DNA from: Sideroxydans sp.
GTDB taxonomy: Bacteria; Pseudomonadota; Gammaproteobacteria; Burkholderiales; Gallionellaceae
NCBI GenBank assembly: GCA_027310665.1
Contig: DAIDAJ010000056.1
Coordinates: 1 to 32,921 of the forward strand
Direction: 5' to 3'
DNA: 32,921 nt
Shown: positions 8,257-17,094 of the stretch, in pieces
Numbering within the stretch: position 1 is the stretch's first letter
Layout: every line of letters begins with the position of its first letter
Translations under genes and position numbers: made by a program
The notes under the pieces: model-generated
The model's input: the letters and a program-made list of their open reading frames with translations, nothing else
Database searches by the model: none
What the model was told of the DNA's origin: nothing

Positions 8257-8403
8257 ATGAATCTATTAGACCTGAGCGCCGTTCAATCCTTCGACAAGCT
8301 GGTGGAACTACTAGCCATCCGATTAGGTTGTCACAAGACGCCAACCAAGTCGTTGGTTATGTCGAAGGGTGAACTAATGCAACGCGCTGACTTAAAGAAA
8401 TGA
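8257..8403 (+). CDS. Possible 48-residue reading frame coupled to imuA, partly repeat-derived
   Basis: ATG 8257 opens a 48-codon frame that begins five bases after the helicase stop. It ends with TGA at 8401-8403, overlapping the imuA start as ATGA, which is classic translational coupling. Against a real protein, its middle (8288-8358) is a copy of a repeat also found inverted at 17016-17078, with a hairpin inside. The sequence begins MNLLDLSAVQSFDKLVELLA and ends MQRADLKK. It may serve only to carry ribosomes across the repeat to imuA. Confidence 0.35.
   Translation: MNLLDLSAVQSFDKLVELLAIRLGCHKTPTKSLVMSKGELMQRADLKK
8288..8358. repeat. Hairpin repeat between helicase and imuA
   Basis: The segment starts ccttcgacaagctggtg (8288-8304), contains tagccatccg (8312-8321), and ends in the hairpin AACCAA-GTCG-TTGGTT (8343-8358). 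The same blocks in the same order occur inverted at 17016-17078, where the hairpin is CCAGC-GACTT-GCTGG. The stem bases differ on both arms in a compensating way. The first block is a half-site of the common TTCGACAAGCT type of palindrome. Confidence 0.6.
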
Positions 8404-9098
8404 ACGCCTCTCTGGACCTGGTACTGCAGCACCCCGGCATCTGGCGCGGCGACCAGCTCGCGCAGACGGAAGAGGACACGCTGCCGACCGGCTTTGCCGA
8501 ACTGGATGAACAGTTGCCCGGCGGAGGCTGGGCGCGCGGTGCGCTGACTGAGATCCTGCTGGAGCGCGAAGGCATAGGCGAACTGCGCCTGCTGCTCCCG
8601 GCACTCGCACGTGTATCGACACAAAGCGAATGGCAAGTCTGGGTCGCTCCGCCGCACATACCTTATGCACCGGCGCTTAGCATCGCCGGGATCAATCTGA
8701 AGCAACTGCTGATAGCTAAGCCGCAATCGCCTGCCGATGCCTGGTGGACGGCCGAACAGGCGTTGCGCTCCGGTGCATGCAGTGCCGTGCTGGCCTGGCT
8801 GAGCACACCAGATGAGAAACGCATGCGCCGCCTGCAACTCGGCGCGGAAACGGGAAAAGCCTGGGGCGTACTGTTCCGCTCCGCGAGAGCCGCACAGGAA
8901 CGCTCCACTGCTTCGCTGCGCCTGCGTCTGGAAGCAACCGCGAACGGCTTGGCAGTGCACATTCTCAAACGCCGCGGCGGGCAGGTGAGCAAGCCCGTCA
9001 TGTTGAATCTGCAGCAAACCAGTGGCGCGCGCCGCACACGCACCTTTGCGCCGTCGTTATCTGTTGTGCCGTCGCTCCGCGCAGTTTCCCGAAACTGA
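8400..9098 (+). CDS. imuA: ImuA, RecA-like accessory protein of the ImuABC mutasome
   Basis: The 232-residue protein starts at ATG 8400, overlapping the preceding short frame. The N-terminal LPTGFAELDEQLPGGGWARGALTEIL is the hallmark of the ImuA/SulA-like RecA superfamily, and SADAWWTAEQALRSG-type helices follow as in the family. Length is typical. ImuA assembles with ImuB and DnaE2 to allow error-prone synthesis over damaged bases, a main source of SOS mutagenesis in bacteria without UmuDC. The C-terminal 30 residues are Arg/Ser-rich and probably disordered. It is followed after 29 bases by imuB, and the operon is under the SOS operator at 6079. Confidence 0.93.
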   Translation: MNASLDLVLQHPGIWRGDQLAQTEEDTLPTGFAELDEQLPGGGWARGALTEILLEREGIGELRLLLPALARVSTQSEWQVWVAPPHIPYAPALSIAGINLKQLLIAKPQSPADAWWTAEQALRSGACSAVLAWLSTPDEKRMRRLQLGAETGKAWGVLFRSARAAQERSTASLRLRLEATANGLAVHILKRRGGQVSKPVMLNLQQTSGARRTRTFAPSLSVVPSLRAVSRN

Positions 9099-9127
9099 CC
9101 CGCACCCCACCGCTGTGAGCAACCCTC

Positions 9128-10534
9128 ATGTTTTGGCTAGCCATACATTTCCCCGCGCTCCCTCTGGAAATCTACTCCAGAGGCGGCGCTGCACCCGAAC
9201 CTCTCGCCGTCATTGAAAAGCAGGGCAACCGATCGAGCGTCAAAGTGTGCAACGAGGCCGCCAGCGAACGCGGAGTGCGGGCAGGCATGCACGGTGCTGC
9301 CGCCCAAGTCTTGGTGACCAACCTCGTCGTGCGTGTGCGCGATCTGGCGGCGGAGCAGGAATCGCTGGAAGGCCTTGCCGCCTGGGCCGGAAGCTTCACA
9401 CCTGCCGTGAGCCTGCAGCCACCGGATGGTTTGCTGATAGAAATTGGCAGTTGCCTGCGCTTGCATCGCGGCTTCAAGAACCTGATCGCGCAGATGCGCA
9501 GCGGACTCAACGAAATGGGTTACGGCGCCTGCCTTGCCTGCGCACCAACGCCGTACGCTGCATGGTTGCTGGCACTGGCCGGAAAGGAAGTCGCGATCCG
9601 CGATCCGGCCAAACTCGAAAAGTTTCTTGGCGCATTGCCGGTAAAGTGGCTGGCTCAACCGCAAGATACGTTGGACAGTCTGGAAATGCTCGGTGCGCAC
9701 ACCTTGGGCGACTGCCTGCACTTCCCGCGTGCCGGCATGGCTCGCCGTTTTGGCCAGAGTCTGCTGGACGAAGTGGACCGGGCACTGGGCCGCTTGCCCG
9801 AAGCGCGCGAATTCTTCGTGCCGCCGCCCAGTTTTTCGCGCCACCTGGAATTGCCCTCGCAAGTACACGAAGCCGAAGCACTGCTGTTCGCCTCGCGCCG
9901 CCTGCTGCTGGAACTGGAGGGCTATCTCAATTTGCGCCAGGCAGGCGTGCAGCAATTCGAACTCATCTGCCGCCATGAAGACGTGCCGGATACCGTATTG
10001 AAAGTGGGCTTCGCCCAGCCGACGCGTGCCTTGGAACGCATGCTGCTCCTGCTGCGCGAAACGCTGGGCCGCACGCGACTGTGCGCTCCCGTTCACACCA
10101 TCACGCTGCACTCCAGCCTCATTCAGACCATCGAGTTATCCAACCTGGACCTGTTCCAGGACAGTACCGAGACAGGCGATGGCAACCTGCTGCTGGAGCG
10201 CCTGCGCATCCGTCTGGGAAAAGAAGGGGTGTTCAGCATCGCTCCCGCTGCAGATCACCGGCCGGAGCTGGCCTGGCGGCAATGCGGAACGGAGGATGAA
10301 AGCATACCGGCAGGCAAGCAGCAACGCCCGCTATGGCTGCTGCCCAAGCCCATGCCCTGCCACAAAGATAGGCTGGAGCTGCAGTCCGGCCCGGAGCGCA
10401 TCGAGAGCGGCTGGTGGGACGGCATGGATGTGGCGCGCGACTATTACGTGGCGCAGGGGCGTAATGGATCGCGGCTGTGGGTGTTTCGAGATCACAGCAG
10501 TGGGGGGTGGTTCGTGCATGGGCTGTTTGCCTGA
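9128..10534 (+). CDS. imuB: ImuB, catalytically inactive Y-family polymerase homologue
   Basis: The 468-residue protein begins MFWLAIHFPALPLEIYSR. True Y-family polymerases have acidic metal ligands here (D-x-x-x-F-A-x-V-E), so this copy lacks the first ligand set, as ImuB proteins do. LLIEIGSCLRLHRG takes the place of the second motif. The C-terminus has the ImuB pattern RPLWLLPKP, GPERIESGWWDGMDVARDYYVA, WVFRDHSSGGWFVHGLFA. ImuB bridges the sliding clamp, ImuA and DnaE2. I do not see an unmistakable clamp-binding motif. Ribosome site before ATG 9128 is weak, suggesting coupling to imuA. The next gene starts ten bases after its stop. Confidence 0.93.
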   Translation: MFWLAIHFPALPLEIYSRGGAAPEPLAVIEKQGNRSSVKVCNEAASERGVRAGMHGAAAQVLVTNLVVRVRDLAAEQESLEGLAAWAGSFTPAVSLQPPDGLLIEIGSCLRLHRGFKNLIAQMRSGLNEMGYGACLACAPTPYAAWLLALAGKEVAIRDPAKLEKFLGALPVKWLAQPQDTLDSLEMLGAHTLGDCLHFPRAGMARRFGQSLLDEVDRALGRLPEAREFFVPPPSFSRHLELPSQVHEAEALLFASRRLLLELEGYLNLRQAGVQQFELICRHEDVPDTVLKVGFAQPTRALERMLLLLRETLGRTRLCAPVHTITLHSSLIQTIELSNLDLFQDSTETGDGNLLLERLRIRLGKEGVFSIAPAADHRPELAWRQCGTEDESIPAGKQQRPLWLLPKPMPCHKDRLELQSGPERIESGWWDGMDVARDYYVAQGRNGSRLWVFRDHSSGGWFVHGLFA

Positions 10535-10543
10535 GGCTTTGTG

Positions 10544-13500
10544 ATGAGTGCCTACGCCGAACTCCACTGCCTCTCCAACTTCACCTTCCGGCGTGGAGCA
10601 TCCCATGCTGAAGAGCTGGTAGAGCGCGCCCACGAGCTGGGCTACACCGCACTCGCCATCACCGACGAATGCTCTCTCGCCGGTGTGGTACGTGCCCATA
10701 TGGCAGCGAAGAAATGCGGCTTGAAGCTGATCGTCGGCAGCGAGATCCGTTTTGCCGATGGCCCCAGCATCGTGTTGCTGGCAACAAACCGTACCGGTTA
10801 CGGCAACCTGTCTGAACTCATCACTCTGGGGCGTCGCAGCGCCATCAAAGGCAGTTACAGCCTTGCACTCAGCGATATCCGGAATGGCCTGCCCGGCTGC
10901 CTCGCGCTGCTGTTGCCGGACCCGCTGCCTACGCTGGAACAGGCACAACAAGTTGCAGCCGCTTTTCCCGATAGTTCATGGCTCGCAGTGGAACTGTTCC
11001 GTGCTGCCGATGATGCAGAACGCCTATCCAGATTAACCAAGCTCGGAGCCGCCGCCGGTCTGCCTCCGGTTGCAACAGGCGATGTACATATGCATGTCGC
11101 TTCGCGCCGTGCCTTGCAGGACACACTCACCGCGATTCGTGTTGGCGTACCAGTCTTCGAAGCCGGGACCGCGCTGTACCCGAACGGCGAGCGCCACCTG
11201 CGCGAACTGGCCGACCTTGCGCGAATCTATCCGCCTGAATTGCTGGCACAGACGCTGATCGTCGCCGAGCGCTGCCAATTCTCTCTCGACGAGTTGCGCT
11301 ACGAATATCCCGAAGAACTGGTGCCGAAAGATCAAACGGCCATCTCCTGGTTGCGCCAACTCACCGAAGAAGGTCTCGCACTGCGCTTCCCCGACGGCGT
11401 ACCCGACAAGGCGCGCTCGCTGGTGGAATACGAACTGGCGCTCATCGAGGAACTCAAGTACGAGCCGTACTTCCTCACCGTGCACGATATTGTGCGCTTC
11501 GCCCGCAGCCGCAACATCTTGTGTCAGGGCCGCGGCTCGGCGGCCAACTCGGCGGTGTGTTATGCGCTGCATATCACCGAAGTGAACCCGGCCTGCATGG
11601 AAATGCTGTTCGAGCGTTTCATTTCCAAAGAGCGCAACGAACCGCCGGACATCGACGTGGATTTCGAACACGAACGGCGCGAGGAGGTGATCCAGTATCT
11701 CTATGCGAAATACGGCCGGGAGCGTGCGGCACTGGCCGCCACCGTCATCACCTACCGCCCCAAGAGCGCGATGCGCGACATAGGCAAGGCGCTGGGTTTC
11801 GACCTGGAGCAGGTGGATCGACTGTCCAAATCGCTGGCGTGGTGGGACGGCCGCCAGGTGCTGCCGCAGCGCCTTGAGGAAGCCGGCTTCGATCCCGCCA
11901 ACCAGAAGGTACGCCTGCTGATGCAACTGCTCGACGAGCTGATCGGCTTCCCGCGCCACCTTTCGCAGCACGTGGGCGGCTTCGTCATTGCGCGCGGCAA
12001 ACTCTCGCAACTGGTCCCCATCGAGAATGCCGCAATGGCGGAGCGCACCATCATCCAGTGGGACAAGGACGATCTCGATGCGCTGGGGCTGCTCAAGGTA
12101 GATGTGCTGGCACTGGGCATGCTCTCTGCCATCCGCCGTGCGCTGGATGAAGTGAGCAGGTTGCGCGGCCGGACGATCACGATGGCGGATATCCCGCGCG
12201 AAGATCCCGCCGTGTACGAGATGATCGGCCACGCCGATACGGTGGGCGTGTTCCAGATCGAATCGCGTGCGCAGATGTCGATGCTGCCGCGCATGCGGCC
12301 GCGCAATTTCTACGACCTGGTGATCGAGGTGGCCATCGTGCGCCCTGGTCCGATACAGGGCGGCATGGTGCATCCCTATCTGCGCCGCCGCGAAGGTTCG
12401 GAGCCGGTGACCTATCCGAGCGAGGAGGTGAGGGATGTGCTGCAACGCACGCTGGGCGTGCCCATCTTCCAGGAGCAGGTGATGCGGCTGACCGTGGTGG
12501 CGGCCGGGTTCTCGCCGGGTGAGGCGGATGAAGTGCGGCGCTCGATGGCCGCGTGGAAGCGCAAGGGCGGACTGGAGCATCTCGAACAGCGACTGATCGA
12601 TGGCATGAGCGAGCGCGGCTACCAGCAGGAATTCGCTTTGCAGATATTCCAGCAGATCCTGGGTTTCGGCGAATACGGTTTCCCGGAATCGCATGCCGCA
12701 AGTTTTGCGTTGCTGGTCTATATCTCAGCCTGGCTCAAGTGCCATGAACCGGCGGCGTTCACCTGTGCACTACTGAACAGCCAGCCCATGGGTTTCTACG
12801 CGCCGACCCAGCTCGTGCAGGACGCGCGCCGTCATGGTGTGGAAGTACTGCCCGCGGACGTGACCGAAAGCGAGTGGGATTGCACCCTGACTACATTCCC
12901 CTCTCCCCAGCCATCGCCCATTCGGGGAGAGGGGCGAATCTCCCAACCTGCACTGCGTCTTGGCCTGCGCATGGTGAACGGCCTTTCTCTGGAAGGTGCC
13001 GCACGTCTCACAGAAGCGCGCTCGCAAAAGCCATTCGACAGCGTAGAAGACCTGGCCCGGCGAGCCGGGCTGGAAAACCGCGACCTCAAATGCCTGGCCG
13101 CTGCAGGCTCGTTGAGCACATTGGCAGGGCACCGCAGGCAAGCCTACTGGGACGTGGCAGGCATCGAGCAGCTTACGCCGCTTGCATTAACCACCGTCGA
13201 GGAAATGCAGCCGCAACTGCTGCCGCTGACCGAAGGCCAGAACCTGGTCGCCGATTACGACAGCCTGGGGCTCACTTTGGGCAGGCATCCGCTGGCACTG
13301 CTGCGCGATACGCTGCGCGCGCAACGATTGGTCACCGCTGCGGAATTGCGCACATTTCCGCACGGCAGGATCACACGCGCAGCCGGTCTGGTGATCGGCC
13401 GTCAGCGCCCCGGCACCGCGAGCGGAGTGACCTTCGTCACGCTGGAAGACGAGACTGGGCCCATCAATGTGGTGGTGTGGCGCGACCTCGCCGACAAGCA

Positions 13501-13648
13501 GCGGAGCGAACTGTTGGGATCGCGGCTGCTTGCGGTGTATGGCTTGCTGGAACGGCAGGGCGAAGTGACGCACCTCATTGCGGGGCACCTGAAGGATTTG
13601 ACGCCATTGCTCGGCGATCTGGTCACGCAGTCGCGGGACTTTCACTAA
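10544..13648 (+). CDS. dnaE2: DnaE2 (ImuC), error-prone DNA polymerase III alpha subunit
   Basis: ATG 10544 is chosen over GTG 10541 because GAGG lies seven bases before it. The 1034-residue enzyme opens with a PHP domain ([22 protein letters not shown]). The polymerase C-family core has [18 protein letters not shown] and the catalytic aspartates of PDIDVDF at 369, 371 and 373. A C-terminal OB fold ([18 protein letters not shown]) ends the protein. Length fits DnaE2 (about 1030-1080), shorter than replicative DnaE. It performs the actual translesion synthesis within the ImuABC complex. Residues of about 784-797, [13 protein letters not shown], are not family sequence but a translated REP palindrome inserted in frame. 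It is the last gene of the SOS operon and converges with degV, 24 bases away. Confidence 0.96.
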   Translation: MSAYAELHCLSNFTFRRGASHAEELVERAHELGYTALAITDECSLAGVVRAHMAAKKCGLKLIVGSEIRFADGPSIVLLATNRTGYGNLSELITLGRRSAIKGSYSLALSDIRNGLPGCLALLLPDPLPTLEQAQQVAAAFPDSSWLAVELFRAADDAERLSRLTKLGAAAGLPPVATGDVHMHVASRRALQDTLTAIRVGVPVFEAGTALYPNGERHLRELADLARIYPPELLAQTLIVAERCQFSLDELRYEYPEELVPKDQTAISWLRQLTEEGLALRFPDGVPDKARSLVEYELALIEELKYEPYFLTVHDIVRFARSRNILCQGRGSAANSAVCYALHITEVNPACMEMLFERFISKERNEPPDIDVDFEHERREEVIQYLYAKYGRERAALAATVITYRPKSAMRDIGKALGFDLEQVDRLSKSLAWWDGRQVLPQRLEEAGFDPANQKVRLLMQLLDELIGFPRHLSQHVGGFVIARGKLSQLVPIENAAMAERTIIQWDKDDLDALGLLKVDVLALGMLSAIRRALDEVSRLRGRTITMADIPREDPAVYEMIGHADTVGVFQIESRAQMSMLPRMRPRNFYDLVIEVAIVRPGPIQGGMVHPYLRRREGSEPVTYPSEEVRDVLQRTLGVPIFQEQVMRLTVVAAGFSPGEADEVRRSMAAWKRKGGLEHLEQRLIDGMSERGYQQEFALQIFQQILGFGEYGFPESHAASFALLVYISAWLKCHEPAAFTCALLNSQPMGFYAPTQLVQDARRHGVEVLPADVTESEWDCTLTTFPSPQPSPIRGEGRISQPALRLGLRMVNGLSLEGAARLTEARSQKPFDSVEDLARRAGLENRDLKCLAAAGSLSTLAGHRRQAYWDVAGIEQLTPLALTTVEEMQPQLLPLTEGQNLVADYDSLGLTLGRHPLALLRDTLRAQRLVTAAELRTFPHGRITRAAGLVIGRQRPGTASGVTFVTLEDETGPINVVVWRDLADKQRSELLGSRLLAVYGLLERQGEVTHLIAGHLKDLTPLLGDLVTQSRDFH
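12898..12934. repeat. REP hairpin inserted in frame inside dnaE2
   Basis: A perfect 11-bp stem, CCCCTCTCCCC (12898-12908) and GGGGAGAGGGG (12924-12934), encloses a 15-base loop. It is translated as [12 protein letters not shown], the well-known peptide that results when this proteobacterial palindrome falls inside a gene. It sits between conserved DnaE2 blocks (WDCTLT and [12 protein letters not shown]), so it probably occupies a surface loop. Confidence 0.88.
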
Positions 13649-13672
13649 GGCCCGCCACTACTGATTCACAGG

Positions 13673-14626
13673 TCACACCTTTTCTTCAAAGGTATGCTTG
13701 TCCGAGATGAATGCCACGGTCACGCAGCCGGGCCCGGTATGCACACCGCCGGTCATGCTCATCGGTGCGACATGGATCGCCACGCCGGCCGATTCCGCCT
13801 CTGCCTGCAATCGCTGGAATCCTGGCATCTTCTGCACTGCGACCGGATCTCCGCCGTAGCCGATACATATCGCCGGTGCCGCCAGGCCCGCCCATACCGC
13901 AAGCGTGACGTTGGCAAACATGGTTTCGACTGCCGCATCGAAGTGCCGCAATTTGGCGACCGGTCCGGTTTCATCCATGTGACCGAGCAGGATCGGTTTG
14001 ATATCGAGCATCGATCCCAGCATGAAACTCGCCCAGTTGATGCTCTTGTCGCCGCGCTTGGAGGCTCGCTTGTAGATATGTTGCAGACCGGGCGGCACCA
14101 TGTAGCAGTATGTATGCGGCACGAGCTCGCGGATGCGCGAATCGATCACCGACGGCGCAGCGCCGGCCTTGATCATGCGCATTACCTCCGCGGCGAGCAC
14201 CGCCGTACCGGTGAAAATGTTGCAGCTGTTGATGACCGCCAGCGAAAAGTGACTGTCGATACCGGCATCCTGGCGCACTTTCTTGTACTTGCCGAGAATA
14301 CCGATCGAAGCCTTCATCGCGTTTTCGTAGATGTCGCTGCGCGACCGCGTCACCGTGAGGCAGAACACGTGGTCATAGTTGCGCACCAGTTTGTCCAGGA
14401 ACAGGTTCTCGATCTGCTCGCTTGAATAGGGGATCGACTCGACCTCGAAATCGGCCTTTTGCTCCATCTGTGCAGAGTGGAACGCAATCGTCTGATTCTT
14501 GTTGCGGTGATCCTCGAAGGTCTGGTCACCGATCCTGAGCGTGGTCGGCATCAGTTCGATGCCGTCTTCATTGAAAAAGGAGTGCGGCAAATCACAGCTT
14601 GAGTCAACCACCAATCCGATTCTCAT
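13673..14626 (-). CDS. DegV family fatty-acid-binding protein
   Basis: The 317-residue product starts at ATG 14626 after AGGAGATAAGGA. It begins MRIGLVVDSSCDLPHSFF, the typical DegV opening where the Ser/Cys pair lines the lipid headgroup site. FCLTVTRSRSDIYENAM corresponds to the family's S-x-x-S-G-T-Y segment, though here the residues differ. The length (about 280-320) fits. DegV proteins bind one long-chain fatty acid, and in Firmicutes the FakB members present it to the kinase FakA for phosphorylation. No FakA-like partner is visible here, so the role is unknown. The protein is cytosolic, and the gene stands alone, convergent to dnaE2. Confidence 0.88.
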   Translation of the reverse strand: MRIGLVVDSSCDLPHSFFNEDGIELMPTTLRIGDQTFEDHRNKNQTIAFHSAQMEQKADFEVESIPYSSEQIENLFLDKLVRNYDHVFCLTVTRSRSDIYENAMKASIGILGKYKKVRQDAGIDSHFSLAVINSCNIFTGTAVLAAEVMRMIKAGAAPSVIDSRIRELVPHTYCYMVPPGLQHIYKRASKRGDKSINWASFMLGSMLDIKPILLGHMDETGPVAKLRHFDAAVETMFANVTLAVWAGLAAPAICIGYGGDPVAVQKMPGFQRLQAEAESAGVAIHVAPMSMTGGVHTGPGCVTVAFISDKHTFEEKV

Positions 14627-14983
14627 TCCTTATCTCCTTCTGTTGTCGGCATCGTGAACCCTGTTTTTGTGTATTGCAGCGCAAAGATTACACAGACTCG
14701 AAATTTGTGCCAGAGGAGAAAATGATGGATAGCCGATGCATGTTATTTTGTGTTGCCATATCAAAATGTTGCCGTACGGCCTGATGTACCGGCGCGAAAG
14801 GGATCACCTCGCCTGAGGCGTTTGCGGGAGCGAGGGGGTGACAATCTTCTATCCGTTGTGCATCGCGCTGATACCCAAGCTTGTCCGTGAAATGGTCGCC
14901 GCCAGAAGATGCCCGTCTTTACTGGCTTTCGGGCCAGCGCCACGCGCCAGTCATCGTGACAATCCGGCTCTGTGCGATTCAAA
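14627..14983. other. Intergenic region without a supported gene
   Basis: Short frames exist on both strands (for example minus 14761-14982, Arg/Trp-rich), but none has a convincing start or recognisable product. From 14905 the sequence resembles 940-964 upstream of the other lipoprotein gene. The stretch probably combines the degV promoter with the beginning of a dispersed element. Confidence 0.4.
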
Positions 14984-15130
14984 GGTCTATATCTTTTGGC
15001 ATATATGCGAATATGGTTTTTGCTGCTAGTCTTCGGCGCGCTTCACGTCAGGCGATGCGAACGGGGGGAGCAAGCGGAAGATTATTTCGAACTTGGTCCT
15101 CTTGAATTCAGGATTGAATATTTTCACTAA
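14984..15130 (+). repeat. Dispersed element, copy 1 (carries a 41-codon frame)
   Basis: The segment beginning ggt-cta-tat and running to TAA 15128-15130 aligns without gaps over its first 57 bases with 21756 and 27726. Shared words are ggt, ttg gca, ttg ctg and ttc gg(c/t) gcg, all in one reading phase. The similarity fades but continues with tgcgaa..gg and cgaac(c/t)tg(g/t)(t/c)cc(t)ct. Confidence 0.65.
15005..15130 (+). CDS. Possible 41-residue membrane or secreted peptide
   Basis: ATG 15005 opens 41 codons ending at TAA 15128-15130, directly before the lipoprotein gene. The product begins MRIWFLLLVFGALHVRRCER, that is a hydrophobic N-terminus with a possible lipid-attachment Cys, then an acidic and aromatic tail (GEQAEDYFELGPL). 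The same phase is open in the two related copies: LLIIFGAVEGKQCEWKEQ at 21756-21884, and LLLGFGANGEAN at 27726-27863, where the ATG is AGG. No strong ribosome site is seen. It could be a real small protein, with copies decayed elsewhere, or the coding scar of a mobile element. Confidence 0.4.
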   Translation: MRIWFLLLVFGALHVRRCERGEQAEDYFELGPLEFRIEYFH

Positions 15131-15142
15131 ATGGAGAAAACG

Positions 15143-15862
15143 ATGCGGAGATTTGCTTGGGTTGGTGTCCTGTTCCTGGTTGGTTGCGCCAACATGACAC
15201 CCATGGCAGTTAATAAAGAAACCAAAAACGTGGACGTGAATTCAAAGTCGGTCGTGTTGATGACACTCGACCTTGCAAGACCCGAATCCAGCCGGTTCAT
15301 CCCCCATCCTGTATCGGTTACTTTCACCAGGAAAGATGGCCAGGGCAAGATGGAAAGACAGACATTCAAAGTGGATGACGATGCCGGCTCGACCGACTCA
15401 AAGCTCGATAACAAGTTCCTGTTAAGGTTTGCCCTGGAACCCGGCCAGTATGAAATGTCGACTGTATTTGGAATGGCCAATGCATTTCCCATCATCGCCT
15501 CATTTCAGGTGCCGCTGCTGATGCCGATCAATGTATCGCCCAAGTCTGTGACTTATGTCGGGCGCGTGAACGCACTAATGCGGCCGCGAGTGGGCAACGA
15601 ATTCAGGGCCGGCCCGGTGATCCCTTTGATTGACCAATCTGTGGCCGGCATATCCGGAGGTACATTCGATATCACCGTAGTCGATGCGTCGAAAGAGGAC
15701 ATACCCGAATTCAAATCCACCTTCCCATCGCTGGAGACTACAGATATTCGAACAGAGTTGTTGCCGGCCTTCGACAGGAGCAAGGTTCAAAAGTGGTGGG
15801 AGAGTGATGGCAAAACCACAGACGCCGGCGATTCGAACAACATAAAACAAGCGCAGAAATAA
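15143..15862 (+). CDS. Predicted lipoprotein of unknown function
   Basis: ATG 15143 is preferred over ATG 15131 because GGAG then lies six bases upstream and the protein starts MRRFAWVGVLFLVGC, a short lipoprotein signal with lipobox LVGC (Cys 15). The 239-residue product has a beta-rich middle (YEMSTVFGMANAFPIIASFQ, VTYVGRVNALMRPR) and a hydrophilic C-terminus. After lipidation it should face the periplasm or be held in the outer membrane. The YVGRV stretch after a hydrophobic strand recalls small lipoproteins that respond to envelope conditions, but I do not assign a family. The gene appears monocistronic and is followed by hairpins at 15886 and 16035. Confidence 0.82.
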   Translation: MRRFAWVGVLFLVGCANMTPMAVNKETKNVDVNSKSVVLMTLDLARPESSRFIPHPVSVTFTRKDGQGKMERQTFKVDDDAGSTDSKLDNKFLLRFALEPGQYEMSTVFGMANAFPIIASFQVPLLMPINVSPKSVTYVGRVNALMRPRVGNEFRAGPVIPLIDQSVAGISGGTFDITVVDASKEDIPEFKSTFPSLETTDIRTELLPAFDRSKVQKWWESDGKTTDAGDSNNIKQAQK

Positions 15863-15885
15863 TCCGGTCAAGCCCTGGGTGAAGT

Positions 15886-15927
15886 GCCGGGTTTCCCGGG
15901 CGTAGGCCGATACCGGGAAAACCCGGC
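15886..15927. repeat. Long hairpin downstream of the lipoprotein gene
   Basis: GCCGGGTTTCCCGG (15886-15899) and CCGGGAAAACCCGGC (15913-15927) pair with one bulged base around a 13-base loop. There is no T-run after it, so it is more likely an RNA-stabilising or REP-like hairpin than an intrinsic terminator. Confidence 0.55.
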
Positions 15928-16034
15928 TCCGGCAAGCGATGCGGGATTGCAGCAGATGGGTGAAATAGCATTTCCAGATTGCCCGCTCTGATTTTGTTTT
16001 TCGAGCACAACCCCATCGACGTTATGGCATAGAG

Positions 16035-16063
16035 CGCCCTGCAAAGCAGGGCGTTTTATTTTC
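16035..16063 (+). terminator. Rho-independent terminator
   Basis: CGCCCTGC-AAA-GCAGGGCG (16035-16053) forms a perfect 8-bp GC-rich stem followed by TTTTATTTTC. It ends transcription from the lipoprotein gene, 172 bases after its stop, and isolates it from the HDOD gene. Confidence 0.9.
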
Positions 16064-16112
16064 GTAATGAATTTCTGATAAAGTCCGCGGCCTTGTAAAT
16101 CTGGACTGAAAT

Positions 16113-16979
16113 ATGCACGGAACTACAGTGAGCGTTGAAAAGATACTCGGCAGCATCCAGCTGCCGGCCTGTCCGGCGATCATGCTGGACATCATGTCGG
16201 AAGCGCGCAAGGAAGAACCCGATTTCAATCACATCTCCAGGCTGGTCGGCAACGATGCCGGGCTCTCAGCAGCCGTGCTGAAGCTGGCCAATTCCCCCGC
16301 CTTCCGGCGCAACAGCAGCATCAGCTCCATCCCCCAAGCGGTCTCGGTGCTTGGTTTGAAGAAAGCCATGTTGGCGGTGAACACGCTGTACCTGCGCAGC
16401 AGCGTCAGCATGACGGACTCCGCCGCCAAGGCGTTACTGGAAAAGTTCTGGGACAAATCCAGCTGCACCGCAGAGGCGGCCTCGATGCTGGCGAAGATGC
16501 TGCCCGGCATCTCGGTCGAGGACGCCTACACCATTGCCTTGTTCCACGACAGCGGAATCCCGGTTTTGATGCAGCGCTTTCCCGAGCACGCGTTCGACGA
16601 CACTTTGCACGAAAGCGATTGGGAAGACAGCCACCGCGAAGAAGAAATCAGGCTCGGTACCAACCATGCGATCGTGGGGAACATGCTGGCCCGGAACTGG
16701 GGACTGCCTGCGCACATCTGCCAGACCATCCTGCATCATCACGACTTGAGCATCTTCTCTGATCTTTCGTACCAAGTCTCGACCGCGGTACGCAATCTCA
16801 TCGCGGTGTTGATCCTGGCCGAACACATGGCCGACGTCTTCATGGGATTTGAAAAAGAAAGTGCCTTGGGCCAATTGCCTGTCCACGCCCATGCCTTGAG
16901 CCACATCGGCATGGAGCCTGCCGAGTTCCACGAGGCGGCATTGGATATACTGGGCGAGATGCGGCAATTCCGGCGCTAG
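16113..16979 (+). CDS. HDOD domain protein
   Basis: The 288-residue product consists of one HDOD domain: SIQLPACPAIMLDIM at the start, then ISRLVGNDAGLSAAVLKLANSPAFRRNSSISSIPQAVSVLGLKKAML, and ALFHDSGIPVL in place of the canonical HD metal site, followed by GNMLARNWGLPAHICQTILHHHD. HDOD proteins are relatives of HD-GYP phosphodiesterases that lost catalytic residues and act in signalling, often near chemotaxis or cyclic-di-GMP genes. No GGDEF, EAL or receiver domain is attached here. The start at ATG 16113 has no strong ribosome site; GTG 16128 is an alternative. The gene lies alone between a terminator and repeats. Confidence 0.9.
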   Translation: MHGTTVSVEKILGSIQLPACPAIMLDIMSEARKEEPDFNHISRLVGNDAGLSAAVLKLANSPAFRRNSSISSIPQAVSVLGLKKAMLAVNTLYLRSSVSMTDSAAKALLEKFWDKSSCTAEAASMLAKMLPGISVEDAYTIALFHDSGIPVLMQRFPEHAFDDTLHESDWEDSHREEEIRLGTNHAIVGNMLARNWGLPAHICQTILHHHDLSIFSDLSYQVSTAVRNLIAVLILAEHMADVFMGFEKESALGQLPVHAHALSHIGMEPAEFHEAALDILGEMRQFRR

Positions 16980-17015
16980 GGAAACGCAGACCAAGTCCGC
17001 CGTTCGCCCCGATAA

Positions 17016-17078
17016 CCAGCGACTTGCTGGCTCTGCCGCCTAGCCGGATGGCTAATGGTTTCACCAGCTTGTCGAAGG
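17016..17078. repeat. Hairpin repeat, inverted copy of the one before imuA
   Basis: Contains CCAGC-GACTT-GCTGG (17016-17030), cggatggcta (17045-17054) and caccagcttgtcgaagg (17062-17078), the reverse complement of the blocks at 8288-8358 in the same order. Confidence 0.6.
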
Positions 17079-17094
17079 AACTGAGTGTTAATCA

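Noticed and set aside
11033-12694. 553-codon open frame on the minus strand inside dnaE2
   Set aside because: It mirrors the codon bias of the well-supported dnaE2 gene, and its translation (His/Arg/Gln-rich) has no recognisable domain.
14761-14982. 73-codon minus-strand frame between degV and the small reading frame
   Set aside because: Arg- and Trp-rich, no ribosome site, and overlaps sequence shared with another intergenic region.
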